Source: Eggerthellaceae bacterium (lineage in GTDB: Bacteria; Actinomycetota; Coriobacteriia; Coriobacteriales; Eggerthellaceae). From it: a stretch of DNA of 64,000 nt. The notes beneath the pieces were generated by a model. The model saw only the letters and a list, made by a program, of their open reading frames with translations, searched no databases and was not told the origin of the DNA. Of the stretch, positions 56,402 through 64,000 are shown in pieces (within the stretch, counting starts at the first letter, position 1; each line of letters opens with the position of its first letter). Position numbers and translations under genes: made by a program. The stretch is from positions 10,856-74,855 of the forward strand of contig JAUNGO010000004.1 in assembly GCA_030524475.1 (NCBI GenBank), in the 5' to 3' direction.

Positions 56402-57742
56402 ATGGATTTCCGGGAATATGCGCGCGCGTTCGACGAGGTTGAGCGCGACTTCGAGAACGCTGTGGCAGCGTGGGGCGTGCCGTTTGAGGAACATGAGAGC
56501 GCGCCGCGCGCAGAGCGAGTGCGTACGGCGACGGCGTGCGGATGTCGTTGCGAAAACGCCACGGGGTCGCTGTGGCGCAACTGGGTGTCGCCGGCGTGTG
56601 TTGCATGCCGAACGGGTGAGGAAACCGCTACGTTCTTCGTCGATTTGCGCTGCACTAAGCAGTGCTACTTCTGTTTCAACCCCAACCAAGACAACTACGA
56701 GTATTTTCTCGCTCACAAGCGAAACATCGTGGCCGAGCTGGAGCAAGCGCATAAGGCGGGCGTGCGCTTCAAACACGTGGCGGTGACGGGCGGCGAGCCG
56801 ATGCTCTACCGTGACCATGTCTGTGCGTTTCTGCGTCGCGCGCACGAGTTGTTCCCGGGCGTGCATACGCGTTTGTACACGAGCGGCGACCTGCTCGACG
56901 AGTCGGGGTTGCGCCAGCTGGCCGAAAGCGGGCTTTCCGAGATTCGCTTCAGCGTGAAGCCTGCTGATGTTGGCGGGGGCGCCGCTGTCGGCGACGCGGG
57001 AGTGAGTGCCGACGTCGGCGACACGCATGCGGGCGGCGCCACCGCCCACGATCGCCTCTACGCCCTCATGGCGCAGGCGGTCGACATCATCCCCGACGTG
57101 GTGATCGAGGTGCCGGTGATTCCCGGATCGCTCGCCGATATGCAAGATATGCTCCGCCGCGCCGATGCCATCGGCGTGCGCGGCGTGAACCTGTTGGAAT
57201 TCTGTTTTCCGCTGCACAACGCCGAGGAGTTCCGTAAACGTGGCTTCAAGCTACGCAAACACCCATACAACTACCTGTACGACTATTGGTACGGCGGCGG
57301 CATTCCTGTGGCGGGCAGCGAGACCGAGGCGCTTGCCCTCATGGAGTTTGCCGCGCGCGAGAACTTGGCGCTCGGTGTGCACTATTGCAGCTCCGACAAC
57401 AAAAACACGGGGCAAATATTCCAACAGAACAAGGCGTTCGCAAGCGACGCGGCGCTGCGGGCGCGTTACCCGTGGATGGCCGCCGATCCCGCCGACCGTT
57501 TCCTGAAGTGTGCCAAGGCGTTCGGCACCGATGCGCACGCTGTCTGTGCATGGGCGAAAAACGAGGGCGTGACCTGCGGCTTCGACCCCGATGTTCCCGC
57601 TGCTTCTTTTCCGCTTGAGGCGACTGCCCAGGTGCGTGCGGCATTTCCGCAGGCAACCTTGTGCGAAAGCGTCAACGTAGTCGAGCAACAAGACGACGGA
57701 GCGCTCGATCTGCGCGAGGTGGCGGTTTCGCCCATAAGGTAG
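56402..57742 (+). CDS. Radical SAM protein in DMSO-reductase-type operon
   Basis: A 446-residue enzyme. The 4Fe-4S ligands are C84, C88 and C91 in RCTKQCYFC. N-terminal cysteines (GCRC, ACVAC) could hold a further cluster or metal. GGEP follows in VAVTGGEPMLY. The core resembles anaerobic maturases or PflA-type enzymes, but the target is unknown. ATG 56402 follows AGGGGGCTGC, 17 bp after the chaperone stop, so it is likely co-expressed and may modify or mature the oxidoreductase. Confidence 0.82.
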   Translation: MDFREYARAFDEVERDFENAVAAWGVPFEEHESAPRAERVRTATACGCRCENATGSLWRNWVSPACVACRTGEETATFFVDLRCTKQCYFCFNPNQDNYEYFLAHKRNIVAELEQAHKAGVRFKHVAVTGGEPMLYRDHVCAFLRRAHELFPGVHTRLYTSGDLLDESGLRQLAESGLSEIRFSVKPADVGGGAAVGDAGVSADVGDTHAGGATAHDRLYALMAQAVDIIPDVVIEVPVIPGSLADMQDMLRRADAIGVRGVNLLEFCFPLHNAEEFRKRGFKLRKHPYNYLYDYWYGGGIPVAGSETEALALMEFAARENLALGVHYCSSDNKNTGQIFQQNKAFASDAALRARYPWMAADPADRFLKCAKAFGTDAHAVCAWAKNEGVTCGFDPDVPAASFPLEATAQVRAAFPQATLCESVNVVEQQDDGALDLREVAVSPIR

Positions 57743-57917
57743 TTTGCGGGTGGACGCCGCGTTCACCCCGTACTCACCGCTGTGCTTCGAAGCGGCGGTT
57801 TCTCACATCGCGTAACTCCCTAGAAACCACAAGTCGCGTACAATGGGTGATGCGTGCTTCGCGCTTGGGATTTCGCGCGGCGCGCGCATGGCCAATCGGC
57901 ACCAGGAGAGGATGCCT

Positions 57918-59231
57918 ATGTACACGAAATTGGTTGGCCATACCGACAAGATCAACCAGCAGCTTGCGCGGTATGGGGTAAAGTTCGGCATTTACAAAGG
58001 CGGTGTGTTCGAAGAGCGCCTGTTCCCCTTCGACGCCGTGCCGCGCATCATCGAGGCCGACAAATGGAAGCAGCTCGAGCGCGGGCTTATCCAGCGCGTC
58101 GACGCGCTGAACGCCTACCTGCGCGACCTCTACAACGACGCGGAGATCATTCGCGACGGCATCGTGCCCGAGCATTTCGCCTACGCGTCGTCGGGCTATT
58201 TGCCGCAATGCGAGAACATCGTGCCGCCGCGCGGCATCTTCTCGCACATCTCGGGCATCGATTTGGTGGAAGGCAACGACGACGAATGGTACGTGCTTGA
58301 GGACAACCTGCGCATCCCGTCGGGCGCGTCCTACCCGCTCATCGCGCGCAACTTGTGTCGCCGCTGCGACGCCACCACCTTCCGCGAGGTTCCGCTGGTG
58401 GACAACCGCGACTACGGCGAGCGTCTGCGGCGCGTGATGGACAACGTGAACTGCGGCGGCATCAACGTGGTGCTCACGCCCGGGCGCTACAACGCGGCGT
58501 ACTTCGAGCACAGCTACCTGGCCGAGAAGGCGGGCGCGGTGCTTGCCGAGCCGAGCGAGCTTTTCGTCGACGACGAGGTGCTGTACTACCGCGACTCCAC
58601 GCGCAACACGCGGGTGGGCGCGGTGTATCGCCGCCTGTCCGACGAGTATCTCGACCCGCTGTGCTTCCTCCCCGAAAGCCTCATCGGCGTGCCGAACATC
58701 ATGACGGCGTACCGCGCGGGCAACCTCGCCATCATCAACGCGCCCGGCAACGGCGCCGCTGACGACAAGGGCATCTACTATTTCGTGCCGCAAATGGTGG
58801 AATACTACCTCGGCGAAAAACCCATCCTGAAAAACGCGCCCACCTATCTGCCGTATTACCCCGACGACCTGGCGTACGTGATGGACAACGCCGAGCGCCT
58901 GGTCATCAAGGACGTGGCGGAGGCCGGCGGCTACGGCGTGGTGTTCGGCAGCGAACTTTCGCCCGAGAAGCTGGCCGAATTGAAGGCGCTCGTGCGCGCC
59001 GAGCCGCGCCGCTTCATCGCGCAGGAGGTCATCGACTTCAAGTGTCTGCCCACGTGGATCGGCCACGAGATGGTTCCGCGCAAGGCCGACCTGCGCGCGT
59101 TCGTGCTTTCCGGCGAAACCACTACCGTCTGGCCGAGCGGCCTGACGCGCTACGCCCGCGAGGCGGGTTCTTCCGTTGTCAATTCGTCACAAGGAGGGGG
59201 GTTCAAGGACACATGGGTGCTCTCTCGCTAG
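57918..59231 (+). CDS. Circularly permuted ATP-grasp type 2 protein
   Basis: A 437-residue protein with the circularly permuted ATP-grasp fold: MYTKLVGHTDKINQQLARYG, PPRGIFSHISGIDLVEGNDDEW, LEDNLRIPSGASYPLIARN, and EAGGYGVVFGSELS. In other bacteria this protein occurs with an alpha-E protein and a transglutaminase, and is thought to make peptide bonds, perhaps glutamyl or small peptide tags. ATG 57918 follows AGAGGATGCCT. The alpha-E gene overlaps it by 19 bp. Product not known. Confidence 0.88.
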   Translation: MYTKLVGHTDKINQQLARYGVKFGIYKGGVFEERLFPFDAVPRIIEADKWKQLERGLIQRVDALNAYLRDLYNDAEIIRDGIVPEHFAYASSGYLPQCENIVPPRGIFSHISGIDLVEGNDDEWYVLEDNLRIPSGASYPLIARNLCRRCDATTFREVPLVDNRDYGERLRRVMDNVNCGGINVVLTPGRYNAAYFEHSYLAEKAGAVLAEPSELFVDDEVLYYRDSTRNTRVGAVYRRLSDEYLDPLCFLPESLIGVPNIMTAYRAGNLAIINAPGNGAADDKGIYYFVPQMVEYYLGEKPILKNAPTYLPYYPDDLAYVMDNAERLVIKDVAEAGGYGVVFGSELSPEKLAELKALVRAEPRRFIAQEVIDFKCLPTWIGHEMVPRKADLRAFVLSGETTTVWPSGLTRYAREAGSSVVNSSQGGGFKDTWVLSR

Positions 59232-59896
59232 AACGCGTCAACCGCCTGCTGTGGCTCGGGCGCTACGTGGAGCGCTGCTACACCACGCTGCAGTTTATCC
59301 TGACCACCTACGATGCCGCGCTCGACTCCACCGAGGGCAACTGGAAAGGCCAGCTTGAAGAGCTCGGCTTCGACCAGGACAACGACGACCCGGTCGAGTT
59401 CTTCCGCGAATGCCTGTTCAGCCGCACGCTCACCTCGTCGATTTACTACTCGATGTCGGCGGCGTACGACAACGCCGTGGTGCTGCGCGACGTCATCGGC
59501 ACCGAGTCGGCCGCGTACGTGCAAATGGCGCTCAACGACATCGAACGCGCGGAAACGTCCGACGCGCCGCTGCTCGACCTGCAAACGGTCATCGACATGA
59601 TCATGGCGTTCAAGGGCAGCTGCGACGACTACGTGGTGAACGACTCGGCGCGCAACATCATCAAATGCGGCATGTCGATCGAGCGCATGGACTTGTACGC
59701 GCGTCTGCACTATCATCTGGGAGACTTGCGGAAGGAAACGCAGAAGCTGGCCACGCGCGTTGACCGCACGGGCATCTCGTACGACCGCGCGGCGTTCAAG
59801 GCGCTGGTCGACCGCGTGTTCTCGCCACGTTTCCCCGAGCAGGTGACCTACGAGGAGCTCGGGCAGATGCTGGAGCTGATCGCGCGCGTGTTCTAG
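59213..59896 (+). CDS. Alpha-E domain protein (DUF403)
   Basis: A 227-residue all-helical protein. LERVNRLLWLGRYVERCYTTLQ is the family start, and DSARNIIKCGMSIERMDLYARL the second conserved part. No catalytic residue is known; it may be a partner of the ATP-grasp enzyme. ATG 59213 overlaps the previous gene by 19 bp. It is followed 28 bp later by the transglutaminase gene. Confidence 0.88.
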   Translation: MGALSLERVNRLLWLGRYVERCYTTLQFILTTYDAALDSTEGNWKGQLEELGFDQDNDDPVEFFRECLFSRTLTSSIYYSMSAAYDNAVVLRDVIGTESAAYVQMALNDIERAETSDAPLLDLQTVIDMIMAFKGSCDDYVVNDSARNIIKCGMSIERMDLYARLHYHLGDLRKETQKLATRVDRTGISYDRAAFKALVDRVFSPRFPEQVTYEELGQMLELIARVF

Positions 59897-59924
59897 GCGC
59901 GGGTTTATTGTTGGAGGTACGTGC

Positions 59925-60860
59925 ATGAGAATGCTCTCGTACGTGTTCGAGACGACGCTGTCGTTCAGCGAGCCGGTGAGCGACCACAGCTTCGTGCTGC
60001 GCTGCTTGCCGAAGTCGACGAACACGCAGAAGGTGATGGAGTCGCAGGTGTTCACGCACCCGCGCATTCCGCTGGCCGAGCAGGTGGACGGATTCGGCAA
60101 CCGCATCATCGTGGGCTACTGCCCCGAGGCGCACGACGCGTTCAACTTCTACGCCACCGGCATTGCCATGGTTGAGCCCGAGGACGCCGGCCCCACGCCG
60201 GCGCACCCGATGTATCTGCAGACGACGCGCCTGACGATGCCCGACGACGCGCTGCGGAAGGTGGCGCACGAGGTGCGCGACGCAGCGGCGGGAGCGGGTG
60301 TGGGGAATTCGCCGGCGTGCGAGCCCGATGTTTCACGTGAAACATCGGGCGGCGGGTCGGCGGTCGCAACAAGCGCCGCAGTAAGCGACGCCGCAGCAGA
60401 CGACGCCGCTCCCGCACCCGACGCGTGGGCGCTCGCCCAGCGGCTCTCGGCGCGCGTGTTCGCGGCGTTCGAGTACGCGCCGGGCTCAACCGACACCACC
60501 ACCACGGCCGCCGAGGCGTTTGCCGGCGGGCGTGGCGTGTGCCAAGACTACGCGCACGTGCTGATAACGCTGTGCCGCGAGCTCGGCATTCCCGCGCGCT
60601 ACGTGACGGGTCTCATGGTGGGCGAAGGCGCCACGCACGCATGGGTCGAGGTGCACGACGGCGAGCGTTGGCGCGGCGTCGACCCGACGCACAACTGCGT
60701 GGTCGACGACCGCTACCTGCTCTTCTCCACGGGGCGCGACTTCGAGGACTGCCCGATCGAGCGCGGCATGTTCCGCGGCAACGCCGAGCAAACTCAGCGC
60801 GTGTCCGCCTCGCTCGGCGACGACGCCCCCGCCGTCAACGCCACGAAGTTCAAGCACTAA
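59925..60860 (+). CDS. Transglutaminase-like protein
   Basis: A 311-residue protein with an N-terminal bacterial transglutaminase-like region and a core with C206 in GVCQDYAHV, H238 in THAWVEV and Asp in GVDPTHN near 252. The fold supports transglutaminase or protease reactions. Between about 125 and 165 lies an Ala-rich linker with V136-S-R-E-T encoded by an exact parS. ATG 59925 follows GGAGGTACGTGC. It completes the ATP-grasp/alpha-E/transglutaminase triad. Confidence 0.88.
   Translation: MRMLSYVFETTLSFSEPVSDHSFVLRCLPKSTNTQKVMESQVFTHPRIPLAEQVDGFGNRIIVGYCPEAHDAFNFYATGIAMVEPEDAGPTPAHPMYLQTTRLTMPDDALRKVAHEVRDAAAGAGVGNSPACEPDVSRETSGGGSAVATSAAVSDAAADDAAPAPDAWALAQRLSARVFAAFEYAPGSTDTTTTAAEAFAGGRGVCQDYAHVLITLCRELGIPARYVTGLMVGEGATHAWVEVHDGERWRGVDPTHNCVVDDRYLLFSTGRDFEDCPIERGMFRGNAEQTQRVSASLGDDAPAVNATKFKH
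60329..60344. other. parS site (exact), inside transglutaminase gene
   Basis: Exact 16-mer in a 28-bp perfect palindrome (60323-60350), read as V-S-R-E-T. Confidence 0.88.
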
Positions 60861-60862
60861 CG

Positions 60863-60878
60863 TGTTTCACGTGAAACA
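60863..60878. other. parS site (exact)
   Basis: Exact 16-mer 3 bp after the transglutaminase stop. Confidence 0.85.
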
Positions 60879-60908
60879 TTCCTGCGCGCGGTTCTTCGTG
60901 CGTCACAA

Positions 60909-60924
60909 TGTTTCACGTGAAACA
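60909..60924. other. parS site (exact)
   Basis: Exact 16-mer 24 bp before the AstE-like gene start. Confidence 0.85.
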
Positions 60925-60947
60925 TTTTTGAGGCGAAAGCGAACCAC

Positions 60948-61940
60948 ATGATAGAAACCGTATTCTCCGCCGAGCTTCCCGTGCGGGAGCACCTGTTGGT
61001 GCAGAAAAACCGCATCGTCGGCGCCGACCTTGCGCGCGAGGCCGGCTTGCTCCCCGGTCAATCGACCGCCGAGGCGCGCCACCCCGACGTCCTTGAGCGC
61101 GCGCCGCGCATGGCCGTGGTCACGGGCATCCACGGCGACGAGCTCGAAGGCCAACGCGTCGCCTTCGAGTTGGCGCGCATCTTGAACCAGCACCTCGACC
61201 AGCTCCACGGCATCGTCGACATCTACCCCGCCATCAACCCGCTCGGCATCAACTCCATCGAGCGCGGCGTGCCCGGCTACGACCTCGACCTCAATCGCGT
61301 TTTCCCCGGCGACGAGCAGGGCTCGCTCACCGAGGCGCTCGCGGCGGCGGTGGTCAACGACATCAAAGGCGCGGTTGCGTGCGTCGACATCCACGCGTCG
61401 AACATCTTTTTGCGCGAGATGCCCCAGGTGCGCATCAACGAGATCACGGCGAAGGAGCTCGTTCCGCTGGCGCACCTGATCAACGTCGACTTCGTGTGGG
61501 TGCACGCGTCGGCCACGGTGCTGGAGTCCACGCTGGCCTACTCGCTCAACGCCGTCGGCACGAAAACGCTGGTGGTGGAAACGGGCGTGGGCATGCGCGT
61601 TACGCCGCACGAGACGTGGCGCCTCGCGCAGGGCATGCTGCGCCTCGCCAACCACTTCGGCATATGGAGCGGCGAGTTCGAGGTGCACGGCGACCCCATG
61701 ATCAGCGGCGACCACCAGGTGAGCTTCCTCAACGCGAACGCGGCGGGCGTGTTTCTGCCGAAGGCGGAGCACGGCAAGCGCGTGGGGAAAGGCGAGCTCA
61801 TCGGCCTGATCGTCGACCCGCTGGCGGGCGAGGTGCGCGAAGAGGTGCGCTGCCCCGCCAACGGCTTGCTGTTCACGCTGCGCGAGTACCCGGTGGTTTA
61901 CCCGGGTTCGCTTTTGGCGCGCGTGCTGGGAGGGGAGTAA
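60948..61940 (+). CDS. Succinylglutamate desuccinylase/aspartoacylase family protein (active-type)
   Basis: A 330-residue zinc-dependent amide hydrolase of the AstE/AspA group, a branch of the M14 carboxypeptidase fold. Zn ligands: H62 and E65 in GIHGDELEG, H149 in VDIHASN; DLNRVFPG and VVETGVG are also kept. It may remove N-acyl groups or trim amide-linked peptides. ATG 60948. It lies 87 bp after the transglutaminase gene and abuts its degenerate paralogue. Confidence 0.88.
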   Translation: MIETVFSAELPVREHLLVQKNRIVGADLAREAGLLPGQSTAEARHPDVLERAPRMAVVTGIHGDELEGQRVAFELARILNQHLDQLHGIVDIYPAINPLGINSIERGVPGYDLDLNRVFPGDEQGSLTEALAAAVVNDIKGAVACVDIHASNIFLREMPQVRINEITAKELVPLAHLINVDFVWVHASATVLESTLAYSLNAVGTKTLVVETGVGMRVTPHETWRLAQGMLRLANHFGIWSGEFEVHGDPMISGDHQVSFLNANAAGVFLPKAEHGKRVGKGELIGLIVDPLAGEVREEVRCPANGLLFTLREYPVVYPGSLLARVLGGE

Positions 61941-62939
61941 ATGGAGAAGGTCACGCTATTCGAGCTCGACACGCCGTATCGCGAGCGCATGACCATCGAG
62001 GCGTGCGCGTTCGGCCCCGAAGACGCGAAAACGTCGGTGGGCATCGTGGGCGCTATGCGCGGCAACGAGGTGCAACAGGCGTTTATTTGCGCGTCGGCGG
62101 TGCGGCGGTTGCAAGCCGCCGAGGCGGCGGGCGCACTTGCCGACGACGTGCGCATCGTGGTTATCCCCGAGGTGAACTCGTTCTCGATGAACATCGCGCA
62201 CCGGTTCTGGCCGATGGACAACACCGATATCAACCGTATGTTTCCCGGCTACGACCAGGGCGAAACAACCCAGCGCATCGCCGACGGGCTCTTCCGCGCC
62301 ATCCAAAACTGCACGTACGGCATCCAGCTGTGCAGCTTCTACCTGCCCGGCGAGTTCGAGCCGCACGTGCGCGTGACCGACACGGGCGTCATCGACCTTG
62401 CGCGGTCGTGGGAGCTCGCGCGGCTGTTCGGCCTACCCTACGCGGTGCTGAAAGAGCCGGCGCCGTTTGACACCACCACGCTCAACTACAACTGGCAAGT
62501 GTGGGGAACGCACGCGTTTTCCCTGTACAGCCCCAAAACCGACCGCATCGACGAGGCGTCGGCAACGTTCATGGTCGACTGCATCATGCGTTTCCTGGCG
62601 GGCGTGGGCGCGCTGCGCGACGCGGGAAGCGCGGAAGTCGCCGCGCCGCCCTTCGCCCTTCCGGGCGCGCCGCTGTTCGAGACGCGCCAAATGCGCGAGT
62701 CGAGCCTGGTGAACGTGCGCACGTCCCGCGCGGGCTTCTTCCGCCGCGCCGTTTACGTGACCGACCGCGTAAAGCGCGGCGACGTGCTAGCCGAGATCCT
62801 CTCGACGCAAGACTGCGCGGTGCTTGAGGAGCTCGTGAGCCCCTGCGACGGCACGGTGTTCTTCCGCCATGGCCCGGCGATGGTGAACGCCGACACCATC
62901 GCGTTCAAAATAGCCCCCGAAACCCTCGAGGAGTTCTAA
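61941..62939 (+). CDS. Succinylglutamate desuccinylase/aspartoacylase-like paralogue, zinc ligands lost
   Basis: A 332-residue paralogue, starting directly after the previous stop with GGGAGGGGAGTAA as ribosome site. DINRMFPG is kept, but the Zn-binding HxxE is R40-G-N-E43 and the later His is C131 (QLCSF). This strongly suggests a non-catalytic partner or a changed enzyme. The C-terminal beta domain (LVSPCDGTVFFRHG) is intact. Together they may form a heteromer. Confidence 0.82.
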   Translation: MEKVTLFELDTPYRERMTIEACAFGPEDAKTSVGIVGAMRGNEVQQAFICASAVRRLQAAEAAGALADDVRIVVIPEVNSFSMNIAHRFWPMDNTDINRMFPGYDQGETTQRIADGLFRAIQNCTYGIQLCSFYLPGEFEPHVRVTDTGVIDLARSWELARLFGLPYAVLKEPAPFDTTTLNYNWQVWGTHAFSLYSPKTDRIDEASATFMVDCIMRFLAGVGALRDAGSAEVAAPPFALPGAPLFETRQMRESSLVNVRTSRAGFFRRAVYVTDRVKRGDVLAEILSTQDCAVLEELVSPCDGTVFFRHGPAMVNADTIAFKIAPETLEEF

Positions 62940-62973
62940 GTCGTCAATCGCAAAGCCGAAATCGACGTTGGAG

Positions 62974-62989
62974 TGTTTCACGTGAAACA
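62974..62989. other. parS site (exact)
   Basis: Exact 16-mer in a 24-bp palindrome after the AstE-like pair; the rightmost site seen. Confidence 0.85.
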
Positions 62990-63111
62990 CTCCGATCCAA
63001 GCCGTCTCCGTAGTTCCTCTGCCGATGCTGTGACATCTGGGGCCGCCTCGGCGGCGCGCGCGGGCGTTTGGGCTACACTACGGAGCACCGAACGGACGAA
63101 AGGAGGCCGCA

Positions 63112-63633
63112 ATGGCCGATCGCGAAGTAGAGAACGCAAGCGGGGAAGTGCCTGAGATTCCCGAGATCCTGGAAAAGGTGTTGCTTTTCGCCCTCGACGA
63201 GGCGAAGGACAAGATGGGGCAGGGCGCCGACGTCGTTCCCTTCACCACGCTTGTCGTGAAGGAGAACCTGTTCATCGAGACGCACCCGGGCGACAACGCC
63301 GAGGAGTGCTTCAACTTGGCGCAGCACACGGTGGAAGGCGCGCGCGGCGCCGAGGCGTACGCGCTGTGCTACGACGGCTACATCGAGACGGACGACGGCG
63401 TGAAGGACGCGCTCATCGCCGAGGGCGGCGTGCCGGGCGAGGCCGACGGCTACGCCATCAGCTATTTGTACGAGATCACGGGCGACACGCTGAAGTTCGA
63501 GGACGAGCCGGCGTACGTGGGCGCGGCGCCGAACTTCATGAGCAAGCTCAAGGACGCGTCCGAGTACACCGACGACGAGATCGATGAAAAATACCTCGAG
63601 GAAGACGAAGCGGAAGGCTTCGGCAAGGAATAA
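63112..63633 (+). CDS. Acidic hypothetical protein
   Basis: A 173-residue strongly acidic protein with no family I recognise. It begins MADREVENASGEVPEIPEIL and contains VPFTTLVVKENLFIETHPGDNAEECF and an all-acidic C-terminus. ATG 63112 follows AAAGGAGGCCGCA, so the start is sound. It stands alone 172 bp after the AstE-like pair. Confidence 0.75.
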   Translation: MADREVENASGEVPEIPEILEKVLLFALDEAKDKMGQGADVVPFTTLVVKENLFIETHPGDNAEECFNLAQHTVEGARGAEAYALCYDGYIETDDGVKDALIAEGGVPGEADGYAISYLYEITGDTLKFEDEPAYVGAAPNFMSKLKDASEYTDDEIDEKYLEEDEAEGFGKE

Positions 63634-63650
63634 TCTCGCTTGAGGATAAA

Positions 63651-63687
63651 TAGCCGCACGACAACCTGACAGGGTGTTGTGCGACTA
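63651..63687. repeat. Imperfect inverted repeat after the acidic protein gene
   Basis: TAGCCGCACGACAACC pairs with complementary sequence to 63687 with mismatches. Terminator role uncertain; it contains a CGACA half-site like the 48380 and 51120 palindromes. Confidence 0.4.
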
Positions 63688-63793
63688 TGCGCGACGATTC
63701 GTGCGGAGCACGGGGTGAGCGCTCCCCGCATGCTCCGCGTTCGCCGTATCGCACGCCACCTCCAACTTCTTCTCCGAAACCTCGAAAAACTTC

Positions 63794-63822
63794 TTGCTTC
63801 CGCATGGTTGTTCGGGTATGAT
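63794..63822 (+). promoter_or_regulatory. tRNA-Leu promoter
   Basis: TTGCTT (63794-63799), 17-bp spacer, TATGAT (63817-63822). Confidence 0.65.
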
Positions 63823-63858
63823 TATCTACGCTTTTTCGGCGGAAGCCGAGACGCACGT

Positions 63859-63945
63859 GCGGGCGTGGCGGAATTGGCAGACGCGTACGGTTCAGGTCCG
63901 TATGGGGGCAACCCCATGAAGGTTCAAGTCCTTTCGCCCGCACCA
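63859..63945 (+). tRNA. tRNA-Leu (CAG)
   Basis: Begins GCGGGCGTGGCGGAATTGG, anticodon CAG in GTTCAGGTC, long variable arm, CCA encoded. Confidence 0.95.
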
Positions 63946-63955
63946 TTTGAGAACG

Positions 63956-63980
63956 AAGCGCTCCTCGGGGCGCTTTTTTT
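63956..63980 (+). terminator. Terminator after tRNA-Leu
   Basis: AAGCGCTC pairs with GGGCGCTT around a tetraloop, then a T run to about 63980. Confidence 0.8.
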
Positions 63981-64000
63981 ATAGGGAAAGCCAGCGAGAA

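Noticed and set aside
63651-63687. Third copy of the TGTCGYACGACA operator
   Set aside because: Only a half-site is present inside an imperfect hairpin downstream of a gene.

Overview
This 64 kb window is the replication-origin region of a high-GC, anaerobic actinobacterium. It most resembles a Coriobacteriia/Eggerthellaceae-type gut anaerobe. Reasons: actinobacterial-style GC-rich codon use, DMSO-reductase-family respiratory genes with a Tat signal, Ala/Asp/Ser-rich surface and linker proteins, and the core origin genes rpmH, rnpA, yidD, yidC, jag, rsmG, parA, parB, dnaA, dnaN, recF, gyrB and gyrA. The taxon is an inference. No rRNA, transposase or CRISPR array was seen.

Layout. 0-4 kb: partial PaaK-type ligase, divergent LysR regulator, hybrid histidine kinase. 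4-13 kb (minus strand): a degenerate M28-peptidase-like membrane protein with a huge low-complexity insert, a single-pass membrane protein, and a DnaQ-DinG exonuclease/helicase. 13-23 kb, visibly less GC-rich: ddl, rlmN, parBA, a DUF559 protein, rsmG, jag-yidC-yidD-rnpA-rpmH. 23-26.7 kb: dnaA and an unusual HATPase-HTH protein on the minus strand, then a roughly 0.7 kb AT-rich oriC candidate. 26.7-34.3 kb (plus): dnaN, recF, gyrB, gyrA. 34.4-47.3 kb: DUF151 protein, tRNA-Ala/tRNA-Ile, BadF-type ATPase, secreted C39-like peptidase with an SH3-like partner, TraX and CPBP membrane proteins, typA, a PrsA-like lipoprotein foldase, an ABC ATPase. 47.4-48.4 kb: two tRNA-Ser genes with a duplicated tRNA 3' end. 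48.5-57.7 kb: NrfD-like protein, GntR regulator, slipin, then a DMSO-reductase-family operon with chaperone and radical SAM protein. 57.9-63.6 kb: ATP-grasp/alpha-E/transglutaminase triad followed by two AstE/AspA-like proteins, one apparently catalytically dead. The window ends in tRNA-Leu.

The strongest signal is a dense array of the ParB-binding palindrome TGTTTCACGTGAAACA. I count 38 exact 16-mers plus 5 near-matches between positions 920 and 62989. Many lie inside longer perfect palindromes of 28-42 bp, often just after stop codons, so they look like combined centromere and terminator-like elements. Seven exact sites lie inside genuine genes (dinG, parB, recF, C39 peptidase, TraX, CPBP, transglutaminase). 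All seven are read in the same frame, as V-S-R-E-T. Another supplies the stop codon of the TraX gene. Sites also sit at the -35 positions of the likely parA and ddl promoters. The roughly 6.8 kb around dnaA and oriC contains none.

Other notable points: dnaA is divergent from dnaN across oriC; oriC has an 18-bp inverted repeat and repeated TTTTCAACA words; a C8 homopolymer (on the coding strand) puts the SH3-like gene out of frame with a perfect N-terminus; and a shared operator-like palindrome, TGTCGYACGACA, lies upstream of both respiratory gene groups.
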